64,000 bases of DNA, taken from the NCBI GenBank assembly GCA_963753285.1, contig CAVWBT010000004.1, forward strand, positions 62,001-126,000. Reading direction: 5' to 3'. The notes under the pieces are model-generated. The model did not search any database. It saw nothing but the letters and a program-made list of their open reading frames with translations, and was not told the DNA's origin. The DNA comes from JAHEDH01 sp963753285. GTDB lineage: Bacteria; Actinomycetota; Acidimicrobiia; Spongiisociales; ZC4RG35. Position 1 is the first letter of the stretch. Each line of letters starts with the position of its first letter. Positions 46,789 to 56,195 of this stretch are shown here, piece by piece. Position numbers and translations under genes: made by a program.

Positions 46789-47904
46789 ATGGCACATCGG
46801 ACCCGCACCCTTCCGCCCGAGCCGACGCCCGAAGTCGTTCCGGGCACCGACTTCATCAAGCCGATCGAACACGTCGACGCCGATGAGGACGCAACCTTCG
46901 AGCGGATCATCCATTTCCTGATCGAGAAGATGAAGAAGACCTACCGATCGGGATCCGGGGCCGACGTCCCCGACGTCTTCGAGGACGGGCACGGCCTGAC
47001 CACTGCCCTGCTGCGGGGAACGCTCACGATCGACGAGGACCTGGCACCGCTCCCCGACCCGCTGCGGGTCGGACTGTTGCAGCAGGCGGGCGAGTATCCG
47101 GTGGTCGCACGCTTCAATGTGATCGACACAACCCAGGGGGTCGTGATGGGCCCCCGACTGTCGATCAAGGCGCGAGTCGACGACCGCGACATGGACATGG
47201 TGGTGGCTGCGTTCGTGCCGGCGCCGATGCCCAACTTCTTCATTCGAGACGCCGGCGACATGCTGTTCGTCGCCGGGATGCCCGGCTCACTCCTGTCCCC
47301 CACCGGCCTGGCGACCGCCGCCCGGCTGCTCGGTCGGAACATCCGGGGGTTCAACGCCTACGCCAAGAAGCAGATCACGACCGGGCCGTTCGGTCTTCGG
47401 TACGGCACCATGCTGCCCTACCGGCTGGGTGACGGCGCATCGAAGTGGCTTCTCGACCCCGAACAAGAGCACACCATCAGCCCACCGCCCGACAAGCACT
47501 ACGCCATCCATCAGGCGAAAGCCGTGGAGCGGTGGTTCACCGACGGTGGGAGTGACATCTCGTTCCGGCTGTCGATCCAGGTGGCGACCGTCGAGGGAAC
47601 ACCTGGGCCCATCCGAGCGGTCGAGGACGGCGAGGTCAGGTGGGACGAGAGCTCCAACCCGGTGTACCCCGTCGGTCGATTCCTCTTCCCTGCGGTGGAA
47701 CTCTCGGACATGATCGCCGATTTCGGTCCGCCGCAGGAGTGGCCGAACCTGTTGCGATTCAACATCGGGAACACACTGGACGAGCACCGACCGCTCGGGC
47801 AGAACAATCGGCTACGAATGCGGCTCTACGAAGCGCACTCGAATGCTCGGAGGTCGCATCTGCACGGAGACCAGGCGCCAACGATGAGCTCTCCCTTCAG
47901 CTGA
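46789..47904 (+). CDS. Catalase-related (SrpA-like) heme protein family
   Basis: A 371-residue protein resembling the catalase core. GHGLTTALLRGTLTI fills the position of the distal-His motif, and the strand pair VVARFNVIDTTQG / PRLSIKARVDDRD is followed by PAPMPNFFIRDAGDMLF, which parallels the NNTPVFFVRD region. The conserved Asn of true catalases is not evident there, so peroxidatic activity may differ. It is shorter than classical catalases (about 480 residues) and matches the minimal catalase-like family. The cyclase-PPR gene starts 55 bases downstream in the same direction. Confidence 0.8.
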   Translation: MAHRTRTLPPEPTPEVVPGTDFIKPIEHVDADEDATFERIIHFLIEKMKKTYRSGSGADVPDVFEDGHGLTTALLRGTLTIDEDLAPLPDPLRVGLLQQAGEYPVVARFNVIDTTQGVVMGPRLSIKARVDDRDMDMVVAAFVPAPMPNFFIRDAGDMLFVAGMPGSLLSPTGLATAARLLGRNIRGFNAYAKKQITTGPFGLRYGTMLPYRLGDGASKWLLDPEQEHTISPPPDKHYAIHQAKAVERWFTDGGSDISFRLSIQVATVEGTPGPIRAVEDGEVRWDESSNPVYPVGRFLFPAVELSDMIADFGPPQEWPNLLRFNIGNTLDEHRPLGQNNRLRMRLYEAHSNARRSHLHGDQAPTMSSPFS

Positions 47905-47959
47905 GGTCGCAGACCTCGGGGCGCATAGAGTCTGGCACCGGGAAGGTTCCGCGAGGTCA

Positions 47960-50574
47960 ATGATGGAACGTGTGCGCATCGGAACGGGTGAGGTTCGCCT
48001 CGTCTACTGCCTCGGCATCGACATGATCGAGTCGACCATGCCGGGCCTCCGCATGACCCAGGTCGAACTGGATCGGTTCAACCGTGCCCTGGTCGCGCAG
48101 ATCGAGCCCCATCTCGAAGCGCTCCGGTTCGAAGACCTCCTCATCAAGTTCACCGGCGACGGATGGATGCTCATGTCACCGGAAGTGCGGGATGCAGAAC
48201 GACTTTGCGCGCTGGCGACGTTGATGCGTGACACGTTCGCCACCGAGATGCAGCGTCGCACCGGGCTGCCCTCGACCCGCATCCCGAACCTGCGGATGGC
48301 GATCTGCACCGGACGCGACATCCGGGTGCAGCTCTGGCACGGTTCGTTCGACTGGGTCGGCGACTCCGCACGACGGGCCGACCGGAGTGCCGCGTTCTGC
48401 TTCCCGAACGAGATTCTCATCGACAGCTCGGTGCACAGCCTGGTGATGCGGGACTTCCTCACGACACGGGTCGATCCGGGCTCGCGTCCGGTCAGATCCG
48501 TCAAATGGGAAGAGGAGATCCCGCTGTGGTCGCTCGAGGACCTCCGGATCGAAGCGGCGGAGGACTGGGATGCGGCAGCCGCCTACGTGTACGTGTTGAG
48601 CCGAACCGGCCGGCTCGACGACGCCGCCGAGGCGTCGCTGCGTGCTGCGTCGCAGATCAGCGGTGACGGCCGTGCGCTCGAGACGCCCGGCGACCCCAGG
48701 ACGATCCAGCGCTGGAACCGGTTGATCGCCAACTCCCCGTCGTACGACTCGATCCTCGAACTGGTGACGAGGCTGATGGAGAGCCCGACGTCCCCCGATC
48801 CCGCCACGCTCGTCGCGCTGGTCGAGCGGTCCCCGACCTTCGACGAGGCGACCCGATGGGTGGCGAACCTCCGCATCAAGGGGGTCCAGCCCGACGACGT
48901 CGTCTACACGGCGCTGATGGCGCGCGCTCCCGACTTCGACCTGGCGCTGAGCCTCGTCGATGACGCCGAGACCGACGGCGTCGGCGCCACCGTCGACATG
49001 TTGCACGTCCTGATCTCCAAGGCACCGTCGTTCCGCCGGGCGCTGTCGATGCTGTCGGGGTTCGCCGATCGCGGCGTGAAACCCGACCTCGATGTGTTCG
49101 GGCGGCTGGTTGCCCGCTCCCCCGGCTACGACGCGGCGATCGGCGTGCTGGACCTGATGAGGAACTGGTCGGTGGCGCCGGACGCTCAGGTATTGAACCG
49201 GGTCATCGCGGCCGCACCGGACTTCGAGTCGGCACGGCACTGGCTGGACGTCATGTTGGAGCAGCGCGTTCCCCGGACGCGCTCACGTTCAACACGCTCA
49301 TCGCCCGGGCGCCCCGGTACGGCGAGGCGCGGGATCTGCTCGCCGAGATGCGGCGACAGAACGTGGCGCCCGACGTGACCACGTTCAACACGCTGATGGC
49401 ACGCGCACCCGACCAGGACCTGGCGCTCGACCTGCTCCGCCGGATGGAATCGGCCGACGTCTCTCCCACGGCGGAGACCTTCAAGACGCTGATCTCGCGT
49501 TCCAGTGACTACGCCACGGCCGTGGGCTGGCTCGCCGAGATGGGCAGGCGCGGGGTCAGACCCAACAACGAGGTCTTCAAGGCGCTCATCGGTCGTGCCC
49601 CCGACTTCGAGACTGCGCTCGATTGGCTCAGGGAGATGCCGTCGTCGAACGTCTCGCCCAACGCCGAGACCTTCCGCACCTTGATCGCCCGGGCACCGGA
49701 CTTCGATGCCGGGGTGGCGCTCATCGCCGAGATGCAGGATCGCGGCGTCCCCCCGAACGTCGAGACGTTCAAGACGCTGGCATCGCTGAGCGGGGCGTCC
49801 GGGCTCGGCGAGCGTCTACTGGAGCTGATGAACCGTGCTGCGGTCCGTCCGTCCGCCGAGGTGTTCTTGCCGCTGATCGCCGCCGCCGATGATCTCGACG
49901 AGGGGCTCGGCTGGCTGGATCGGATGAGGGAACTCGGTCTGGATCCGACCTCACAGGTGTTGACGGTCTTGCTGCAGAAGGCAGAGGACTACCAGCAGGC
50001 AACCGACGTGATGCGCAGGCTCTCGCCGGTGGTCGAGCCGAACGACGGGGCGTTCCGAGCATTGATCGAGCGGGCCACGGATTTCGAGACGGCGCGAAGT
50101 TGGGTTGAGCGCATGCGACAGGAGGGGATGCGCCCGGAGGTCGGCGTGCTGACGCTGCTGCTCTCGAAACCTCCAGGACAGTGGGACGGCGACACGCTGC
50201 TCGCCTGGTATCTCGCCCTCGAACATCATCCGAGCGGTCCGATGGGGACCGCTATCGAGACCCACCGCTTGGCGGGCAGGATCGACGACGCGCTTCGCCT
50301 GGCATTGGACTACCCACACCTCGATGCCTCCCGTGACCTCTTCCGGCTGCACTCGGACGCGGCAACGCACGCCTACGGCGAGCTTCTCGCCGACGACCCT
50401 GGCCACCCCAACGGGCAGTACGCCATGGGACTCGCGCTCCTGGAACTCGGCCGCACCAGCGAGGCGATCACGCACCTGGAACTGGCGAAGGAACTGGCCC
50501 GCCCGGGACCGCGTGTCGCCGCGCTCGAGGAGATCATCCGGGCCGCACCCGAATCCGGACCGACCAGGCCCTGA
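47960..50574 (+). CDS. Cyclase-homology domain fused to a pentatricopeptide-like (PPR) repeat array, one frameshift
   Basis: Residues 12-165 form a cyclase homology domain: CLGIDMIEST with Asp21, LIKFTGDGWMLM with Lys63 and Asp67, and WVGDSARRADRSA in place of the Asn/Arg motif (the Asn is lost). From residue 249 to about 735 there are some fifteen tandem repeats of 32 residues of the type TFNTLIARAPDFE-A-xx-L-xEM-xxxxVxPD. This matches the two-helix PPR pattern minus three residues in the inter-helix turn. One TPR-like unit ends the protein. The frame breaks at about 49268 within EQRV and resumes as PDALTFNTLIARAP; one missing base restores both frame and the 32-residue spacing. Total about 871 residues. 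PPR arrays bind RNA in organelles and are rare in bacteria. RNA binding here is inference. Confidence 0.75.
48710..50160 (+). repeat. PPR-like repeat array, 96-bp period
   Basis: About fifteen in-phase units of 96 bp (32 codons). Conserved positions include an aromatic or Leu at 4, L-[IMV] at 7-8, A-P or S-P at 11-12, and V-x-P-[DNTS] at the end. Residues in the PPR-code positions vary between repeats: after the aromatic, Asn, Lys, Arg or Thr; at the last position, Asp, Asn, Thr or Ser. Confidence 0.72.
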
Positions 50575-50722
50575 GCGATTCGACCCTCGGCGGCCGCATG
50601 CTCCGACGTAGGCGGATCTCGAAGAGTCAGCGGCCTCCATCCCTTGGACGCCGACGCGGCCATCCCGACCGTCGAGCGACCCCATCCAGCCGGCACCCGA
50701 AGGTGGGTAGGATCCACCGGCC

Positions 50723-51823
50723 ATGAGCGACAGCAGCCACCCGGTGGTCTCCCGGGACCGCATCCGCGCTGCTTGGGCAGGCCGTGTCTCCGGCTGCGTT
50801 CTCGGAAAACCGGTCGAAGTCCTGTCTTTTCAGGAAGGCCTCGAGGGATTGACCGCCTACCTCGCTGCGCTCGATGCGCTCCCGCTTCGCGACTACGTGC
50901 CGCTCGAACCGGGTTCGCTCGTCGATCGCCGTGGGCGGGCGAGCTGTCGCGGCTTCATCAAGCGGGCCGAACCAGACGACGACATCAACTACACCGTCCT
51001 CGCTCTCTTGCTCCTGGAAGGCAAGGGGATCGGATTCGACACCTCAGACGTTGCCCGCGCATGGCTGAACCTCCTCCCTGCCGGGTCGACGTGGACGGCC
51101 GAACGCGAGGCGTACCGCATCCTGCTCGACAACATGGATCCCGAGTTCGTCAACGGCGGCCCTCCCGGGTTCGACCTCGCCGAATGCTCGACCAACGCAT
51201 TCAACGACTGGATCGGAGCCCAGATCCGGGCGGACCTCTACGGCTGGGTGTGCCCGGACAATGTTGCACTCGCAGCCGAACTGAGTCGACGCGACGCATC
51301 GCTGTCACATCGGGGAGAGGGGGTGCATGGAGCCGTCTTCGTAGCAGCGCTCGGCGCGGCGATTCCCTCGGCGGACAGCCTCGACGCAGCCATTGACACC
51401 GCCCTGGGTCAGATCCCCGCCGATTCGGAGACGGCTGCGGCCGTGCGGTTTGGCAGGCGGCTGGCAGGAGCGGACGACGCCGTCGACGAATTGCACCGGC
51501 GGTACTCACACCTCTCTCCCGTACACACGGTGAACAACCTCGCGGTTGTGGTGTGGGCGCTGTCGTCGGCAGGAGGCGACTTCAGTCGCGCGATCGGGGA
51601 AGCCGTGACCGCCGGGTGGGACACCGACTGCAACGGCGCCACCGTCGGTGGACTGGCAGGGCTCATGGGGATGCCGATCCCCGATCATTGGACCGCCCCT
51701 TGGGCGGGCCGCATCGGAGTCGGCCTCGCCGGTTTGACCGAGCTCGACCTCGAAGACCTGGTCGACCGCACGATCGCCGTTGCGGAAGACGTTCGCAAGA
51801 ACTCGGAGCCAGCAACGCCCTGA
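50723..51823 (+). CDS. ADP-ribosylglycohydrolase family protein
   Basis: A 366-residue all-helical hydrolase. Start motif RIRAAWAGRVSGCVLGKPVE, the first metal cluster EPDDDINYTVLALLLLEGKG and the second WDTDCNGATVGGLAGLMG are the hallmarks of DraG/ARH-type enzymes, with all dinuclear-metal Asp residues in place. The family removes ADP-ribose from proteins or nucleic acids, or hydrolyses related nucleosides. It lies 148 bp downstream of the cyclase-PPR gene in the same direction; a functional link is possible but unproven. Confidence 0.88.
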   Translation: MSDSSHPVVSRDRIRAAWAGRVSGCVLGKPVEVLSFQEGLEGLTAYLAALDALPLRDYVPLEPGSLVDRRGRASCRGFIKRAEPDDDINYTVLALLLLEGKGIGFDTSDVARAWLNLLPAGSTWTAEREAYRILLDNMDPEFVNGGPPGFDLAECSTNAFNDWIGAQIRADLYGWVCPDNVALAAELSRRDASLSHRGEGVHGAVFVAALGAAIPSADSLDAAIDTALGQIPADSETAAAVRFGRRLAGADDAVDELHRRYSHLSPVHTVNNLAVVVWALSSAGGDFSRAIGEAVTAGWDTDCNGATVGGLAGLMGMPIPDHWTAPWAGRIGVGLAGLTELDLEDLVDRTIAVAEDVRKNSEPATP

Positions 51824-51863
51824 CGGAGAGGGCAGGCCACCCCGAGGCCTCCCCGTAGGCAGG

Positions 51864-52100
51864 TCAGACTGATTCGTCCCACGGGGAATAGTCGCCGAAG
51901 CTCCACACGTTGCCCTCGAGGTCGCGAGCGACATAGTTGCTGCCGCCGTAGGCCTGTTCTTGTGGGCCCATCAGGATCTCGGCTCCGGCAACCCGAGCCG
52001 CGCTCGGCGTGGGCCGCCACGTCCTCGACGATCACATAGAGACTGACGGGCGACATCCGATCCGGCTCTGGCGACTCCGAGAAACGCTTGGTGACCGAAC
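51864..52100 (-). pseudogene. VOC (glyoxalase-like) protein, C-terminal fragment with frameshift
   Basis: Reading on the minus strand, VSLYVIVEDVAAHAER and then, one frame away, RVAGAEILMGPQEQAYGGSN and LEGNVWSFGDYSPWDESV reproduce the second beta-alpha-beta-beta-beta half of a VOC protein. The first half is missing. The sequence upstream merges with the PhnD-like remnant. Stop at 51864. Confidence 0.6.
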
Positions 52101-52669
52101 CGTCTGGATCGCGGAAGCCCCAGCGCCCGATGACCGGATGTCCGACGCGGTGGGATGTCAGCTGCGGCGAGCACCTGTGAATCGATTGTGTCGTCCTCCC
52201 CTCGACAACCATTCGATCGCAGTCTCGTGGAACCCCGCTTGGATCACATCGCCGAAGAATCCGGACGTCTCACCGATCGACACGAGGTGATACCTCGTGA
52301 TGCCGTAGCCCGACTGCGACATCGGCTCGTTGTAGGCCCAGGAGGCACCCGCAGGTCGAGGAATGACTCGGCTGGGTGGTCACGATGCACGATCACGTCG
52401 GAGAAGTAGACGGGCGGCCCTCGTACCGTTCTCCGGTCAGCACCGGATCGGCGATCGGCTCGGCGGGCGACAGCCCCTGACGGTCGAACATCACGTAGGG
52501 CAGGCTGCAGACGAAGCAGACATCGTTGACATCGTCGACGCAGTTCCCGTAGTCGGTCTCGACGCCAGCTCGCACCGACGCCCAGCCGTCGTCCCACGGC
52601 GTCGGCGATGGCCTGATACGTCGGGAGCATGTTCGGTGCGAGGAACGTCCCGAATCGCAGATGGGTCAT
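52100..52669 (-). pseudogene. PhnD-like phosphate/phosphonate-type binding protein remnant, at least four frameshifts
   Basis: From ATG 52669, MTHLRFGTFLAPNMLPTYQ opens a periplasmic-binding-protein-like (PhnD) domain. Coding then hops between frames: VETDYGNCVDDVNDVCFVCS, VYFSDVIVHRDHPAESFLDL, NEPMSQSGYGITRYHLVSIG, and GFHETAIEWL then DDTIDSQVLAA. These pieces are in the correct order for the family, so the gene is collinear but broken. No signal peptide is present. It appears fused to a VOC remnant at its 3' end. True decay or locally poor assembly are both possible. Confidence 0.7.
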
Positions 52670-52770
52670 CGTTCAGGCCCCCTACCGCGATCCGGTCTGG
52701 ATTTGCCCATGTCGAACTGCTTCGTTGGTCGGCAGCCGATCGTACGACACGACCGGGACCGGTGTTGGCT

Positions 52771-54231
52771 TCAGCCGGGAATCGATTCGAGGGCCCGATG
52801 ATGGGCGAACGACCAGGACCGCCAGCCCCACGTGTCCGCCCGTGTCTGCAGTTCCGCCCGTATCGACTCGAGAGAAGCTACGAGCGCCTGCCGTGTGTCC
52901 GGAGCGGCCGCGTCGACGGCGGCAGCCATGGCGGGAACGGCATCGGCGCTGAGCGTCCCGAGGTAGGCGACATCGACGGCGTGTTCCGAATCGGACCTGG
53001 CCAGGTTGGTCTGGGCGATGAACCCATCCGGATTGAGTGCCACGAGCGCCACGATCGCAACCAGCCCGGTGACGAACGCGCCGAATGCGAACGAGTCTCT
53101 GCGGCTCCGCAACACCGTGACCGCAGCCAGCACCATCAGCACGGCGATCCACGCCATGAACGCCGTCGTGTAGACCCGCAGCTCGCTCAGACCGAACTCG
53201 GCGGTGTAGGCCAGCATCCGCACGAGTGCCGACCAGGTCATCACCAGCGTCTGGACGATGAGCCCGAGGTGCAACAGATCGAGCGTCCTGACTCGGCGGG
53301 CGACGATCCAATCGACCGAGAGGATGAGCGACAGCACACACGCCGCTGCGAAGACGAGCTCGAAGAAGCCCTGCCGCGCATACTGGGCGTATCCGATGTC
53401 GACGCGGCCGACCCGCCCATCGAACAGATAGGTGAACTGAACTGCGAGGAACCCGGCGAACAGCAGGTTGAGCGAGCCGACCACGGCCAGTGCCTCGGTC
53501 GCTCCGAACGACGAGGGCCGGAACTCGGTCCGAAGTACGGCGGTGCCGACCGCACGACGCGACAGCCCCAGCACGAGCCATGCGGCACCCCCGGCGACCG
53601 CGGCGAAGCGGATCACCCGGTCGGGTGAGAGGTCGACGTCGAGGGTCTCGGCGACGATGCCGCCGAAGATCGGATCGGCGGCCGACAGCAGCACCGTGAA
53701 GAACACCAGGACGACCCAGCTGAGCGCCAGACCTCGAACCAGCGGGAGAGCTCGTCGGGCGGTCGCCGAGCTGGACGCTCGCACGCCTTCGAGTTCGGCG
53801 AACGCCATCCGCACCGGCTCGGCCGCCGCGAACATCCACTCGAACCCGGCACGCAGATAGCGCGCCATGACCCACGGACGTCCCGACCGGTCCCTTCCCT
53901 GGGCCACCGCCACGGCAACGAGTACCGCCCAGGCGAACACAGACAGGCCAATCAGGGCGAGCGATGCCCGAATCGCCGGGACGCCGGCCATCACGGCTGC
54001 CGCCCCGAGCAACCGAGCCGCCGGGGTCGAAACGGGACCGTGGATCCGCATCGTGACTGTGATCGCCAAGACGACCGACACCAGCGCGACCGACAGGCCG
54101 GGACCACCAGGACGTCCCCACGCCAACAGGTCGACGGCGACCCCCGCCGCCAACGCTGCGGCGATCGCCGGCCACGGGCGAACGAGCACTCGGGGGCGGT
54201 CGAGTTCGATGGTGTCGGCTTGAATCGTCAT
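52771..54231 (-). CDS. DUF4173/DUF4153-type polytopic membrane protein
   Basis: A 486-residue protein with about eleven hydrophobic segments and the DUF4173 landmark patterns FFTVLLSAADPIFGGIV and YAQYARQGFFELVFAAA. The C-terminal tail (about 80 residues) is hydrophilic and helical. Function is unknown; the family is widespread in actinobacteria. Confidence 0.83.
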   Translation of the reverse strand: MTIQADTIELDRPRVLVRPWPAIAAALAAGVAVDLLAWGRPGGPGLSVALVSVVLAITVTMRIHGPVSTPAARLLGAAAVMAGVPAIRASLALIGLSVFAWAVLVAVAVAQGRDRSGRPWVMARYLRAGFEWMFAAAEPVRMAFAELEGVRASSSATARRALPLVRGLALSWVVLVFFTVLLSAADPIFGGIVAETLDVDLSPDRVIRFAAVAGGAAWLVLGLSRRAVGTAVLRTEFRPSSFGATEALAVVGSLNLLFAGFLAVQFTYLFDGRVGRVDIGYAQYARQGFFELVFAAACVLSLILSVDWIVARRVRTLDLLHLGLIVQTLVMTWSALVRMLAYTAEFGLSELRVYTTAFMAWIAVLMVLAAVTVLRSRRDSFAFGAFVTGLVAIVALVALNPDGFIAQTNLARSDSEHAVDVAYLGTLSADAVPAMAAAVDAAAPDTRQALVASLESIRAELQTRADTWGWRSWSFAHHRALESIPG

Positions 54232-54335
54232 GGACTCCCAACGACGGGAGCGCCCGCGAGGTTCCCGTGTCGCCCGGCCGCCGACTGGTCCGGCGATCGG
54301 TCGATCACAGGCAGTCTGAGAGGAGCCGGTGCGGC

Positions 54336-54626
54336 ATGGCCATGAGACCTTTCGCGAGTGGTCGACATGCCCTCAAGATTTCCGGACCTGATCCCGATAG
54401 CGAGCGGATGAGGCACTTCATGGGAGCCCTGCTTCCCAGTGAGCAGATGATGGCCGGTTTGGTTCTCGCCGGTGCCGCACTCTTCGTCGGGTTCGGGTCG
54501 ATCGGCTTCTGGGCGATGCTCGGTCTCGGAACCGGCTTGTTGCTCAACGGGTTCGGCAAGTTCGTCAGAGTCGGCGGATTCCGGGGCGAGCTGGCCCGGG
54601 AGCGTGCCCTCCACCCCGACCTCTGA
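54336..54626 (+). CDS. Small hypothetical membrane protein
   Basis: A 96-residue protein with one long or two short transmembrane segments (MMAGLVLAGAALFVGFG and IGFWAMLGLGTGLLLNGFG) and basic flanks. ATG 54336 follows GAGAGGAG by about 12 bases; upstream in-frame codons lack an RBS. It is divergent from the DUF4173 gene. Family not recognised. Confidence 0.55.
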   Translation: MAMRPFASGRHALKISGPDPDSERMRHFMGALLPSEQMMAGLVLAGAALFVGFGSIGFWAMLGLGTGLLLNGFGKFVRVGGFRGELARERALHPDL

Positions 54627-54645
54627 GCGAACCCAGGGTTCCTGA

Positions 54646-54660
54646 CGACACCTGGTGTCG
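54646..54660. promoter_or_regulatory. CGACACC-T-GGTGTCG palindrome upstream of Ddn-like gene
   Basis: A perfect 7-bp inverted repeat with a single central base, 20 bp after the preceding stop and 54 bp before the next start. It is suited to a dimeric repressor, or could be a compact hairpin. Confidence 0.35.
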
Positions 54661-54713
54661 ATCTCGACGCAAGGTTCGGAGCGGTACGTACGCTTCGGGG
54701 TGGAGGTTCCTCG

Positions 54714-55166
54714 ATGACGGAACGCACACCACTCGGCCCGATCGGTAGGTTCTTCGCCGGGGCTCCTCGATATCTGTATCGGTTCGGGCTGGGATGGCTG
54801 TTGGGCGGACGGTTCGTCATGATCGAACACGTCGGTCGAGTCTCAGGCCTCCCCCGGCGGACCGTGCTCGAGGTGATCAGACGAGACGACCACTCACTCG
54901 ACGTCGCGGCGGCGTGGGGATCGAAGAGCGACTGGCTCCGCAACGTCGTTGCCGAGTCGTCGGTCCGGCTCTCCACCGGGCGCAGGCGATCCGTCCCGGC
55001 GACTGCGGCGGTTCTCGACCGAGACGGCGCCGCCGGCGTTTTCGAGGCATACGCACGCACCCACCGGCGAGCAGCGCAGGCGCTCGGGCGCGCCCTCGAC
55101 CTCGACTTCTCCGATCCCGCCGAGGTGGCGTCCGCAGTTCCGGTCGTCCGGTTCACGTTCGGCTGA
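54714..55166 (+). CDS. Deazaflavin (F420)-dependent nitroreductase-family protein (Ddn-like)
   Basis: A 150-residue split-barrel protein of the DUF385/Ddn family: GRFVMIEHVGRVSGLPRRTV, VAAAWGSKSDWLRNVVA and VRLSTGRRRSVPA match the F420-binding loops. Such enzymes reduce quinones or nitro compounds using F420H2. It starts at ATG 54714 with GGAGG upstream. Together with the LLM-class gene at 4830 it argues for F420 use in this organism. Confidence 0.83.
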   Translation: MTERTPLGPIGRFFAGAPRYLYRFGLGWLLGGRFVMIEHVGRVSGLPRRTVLEVIRRDDHSLDVAAAWGSKSDWLRNVVAESSVRLSTGRRRSVPATAAVLDRDGAAGVFEAYARTHRRAAQALGRALDLDFSDPAEVASAVPVVRFTFG

Positions 55167-55212
55167 GGTGGTTCTCGCCCTCACCGAGTCTCGAGCGGAT
55201 AGGTTTGTCGGC

Positions 55213-55650
55213 ATGAACATCTCCGACGTCGACGTCGACACCCACCTCGACGGCATCGCCGATCCTGACGTGGCCGAGACGATGCGCACCCTCGATGCGC
55301 TGATCACGTCGGCGATGCCCGACCGCCGACGGGCGCTGTACGAGGGGACTTTCTGGGGTGGCACCGAACAGAGAATCATCGGCTACGGCCACATCGTGCA
55401 GCCCCGCCCCACGGAGGAGGACGTCCACTGGTTCCTGGTCGGCCTCGCCCGACAGAAGGACCACTACAGCCTCTACGTCAACGCGGTAGAGGATGGCGCC
55501 TACCTGGGTCAGCAGTACGAGGGACGACTGGGAAAGGTGAAGCTCGGCTCGGCGAGCATCGGGTTCAAGTCGCTCGACGATCTCGATCTCGATGTGCTCG
55601 AGGAGCTGGTGCAACGCGCCCATGAGGTCACCGACCCCGACCCGCAATGA
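55213..55650 (+). CDS. DUF1801 domain protein
   Basis: A 145-residue protein with a YdhG/DUF1801-like pattern: LDALITSAMPDRRRALYEG, then an interrupted beta-sheet (IIGYGHIVQPRP, WFLVGLARQKDHYSLYVN) and the C-terminal LGSASIGFKSLDDLDLDVL. Function is unknown. It lies 46 bp after the Ddn-like gene and converges on a second Ddn-like gene. Confidence 0.75.
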   Translation: MNISDVDVDTHLDGIADPDVAETMRTLDALITSAMPDRRRALYEGTFWGGTEQRIIGYGHIVQPRPTEEDVHWFLVGLARQKDHYSLYVNAVEDGAYLGQQYEGRLGKVKLGSASIGFKSLDDLDLDVLEELVQRAHEVTDPDPQ

Positions 55651-55676
55651 GCGGGTCTCCCTCGCGGTCACCACGA

Positions 55677-56096
55677 TCAGCCGGGCTCCAGGACGACGAC
55701 CGGGATCTGGCGATCCGTCCGGGACTGATAGACCGTGTAGCCGTCGTAGGCCTTCTGGGCGGCGGCCCACCAGCGCTCCCTTTCCTCACCGTCGGCGGTT
55801 CGTGCGATCACTCCGCACCGAAGGCCGTCCACCTGGGCGTCGGCCGACCGATGCGCTACGAGGTTGAGATACCACTCGGGATGGGTGTCCCGACCTCCCC
55901 ACGAAGCGAAGACCACCAACCGCTCACCATCGCGCAGGTAGAGCAGTGGCACGGTGTGCGGCTCACCGGTGAGTCGACCGATGGTCGTCAGCAACAGCAT
56001 GTCGTTGTTGACGAGTCGACGACCAACACGGCCCGCGGTTGCTCGATAGAGACCGGTGTGCAGCTTCGAGAGCCACTTGGCGGTGTTGTCGCGCAT
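55677..56096 (-). CDS. Deazaflavin-dependent nitroreductase-family protein
   Basis: A 139-residue member of the same Ddn/DUF385 family as the gene at 54714: VGRRLVNNDMLLLTTIGRLT, EPHTVPLLYLRDGERLVVFA and SWGGRDTHPEWYLNLVAHR. It is slightly shorter and diverged, so it is not a recent duplicate. ATG 56096 begins the recognisable domain; upstream in-frame codons (to 56276) would overlap the divergent gene. Confidence 0.83.
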   Translation of the reverse strand: MRDNTAKWLSKLHTGLYRATAGRVGRRLVNNDMLLLTTIGRLTGEPHTVPLLYLRDGERLVVFASWGGRDTHPEWYLNLVAHRSADAQVDGLRCGVIARTADGEERERWWAAAQKAYDGYTVYQSRTDRQIPVVVLEPG

Positions 56097-56195
56097 GGCG
56101 CTCACCGTACCGGTGTCCGGGTCGTGTGACCCTGTCGGCTCCGTGGTCAGCATGGAACAATTCCGCCATGGACACACAGCGGCGAGCGGCAGCAG

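Noticed and set aside
52363..53628. 421-residue plus-strand frame across the PhnD remnant and DUF4173 gene
   Set aside because: Arg/Asp/His-rich shadow with no domain. The minus strand has a membrane protein with clear hydrophobic periodicity.
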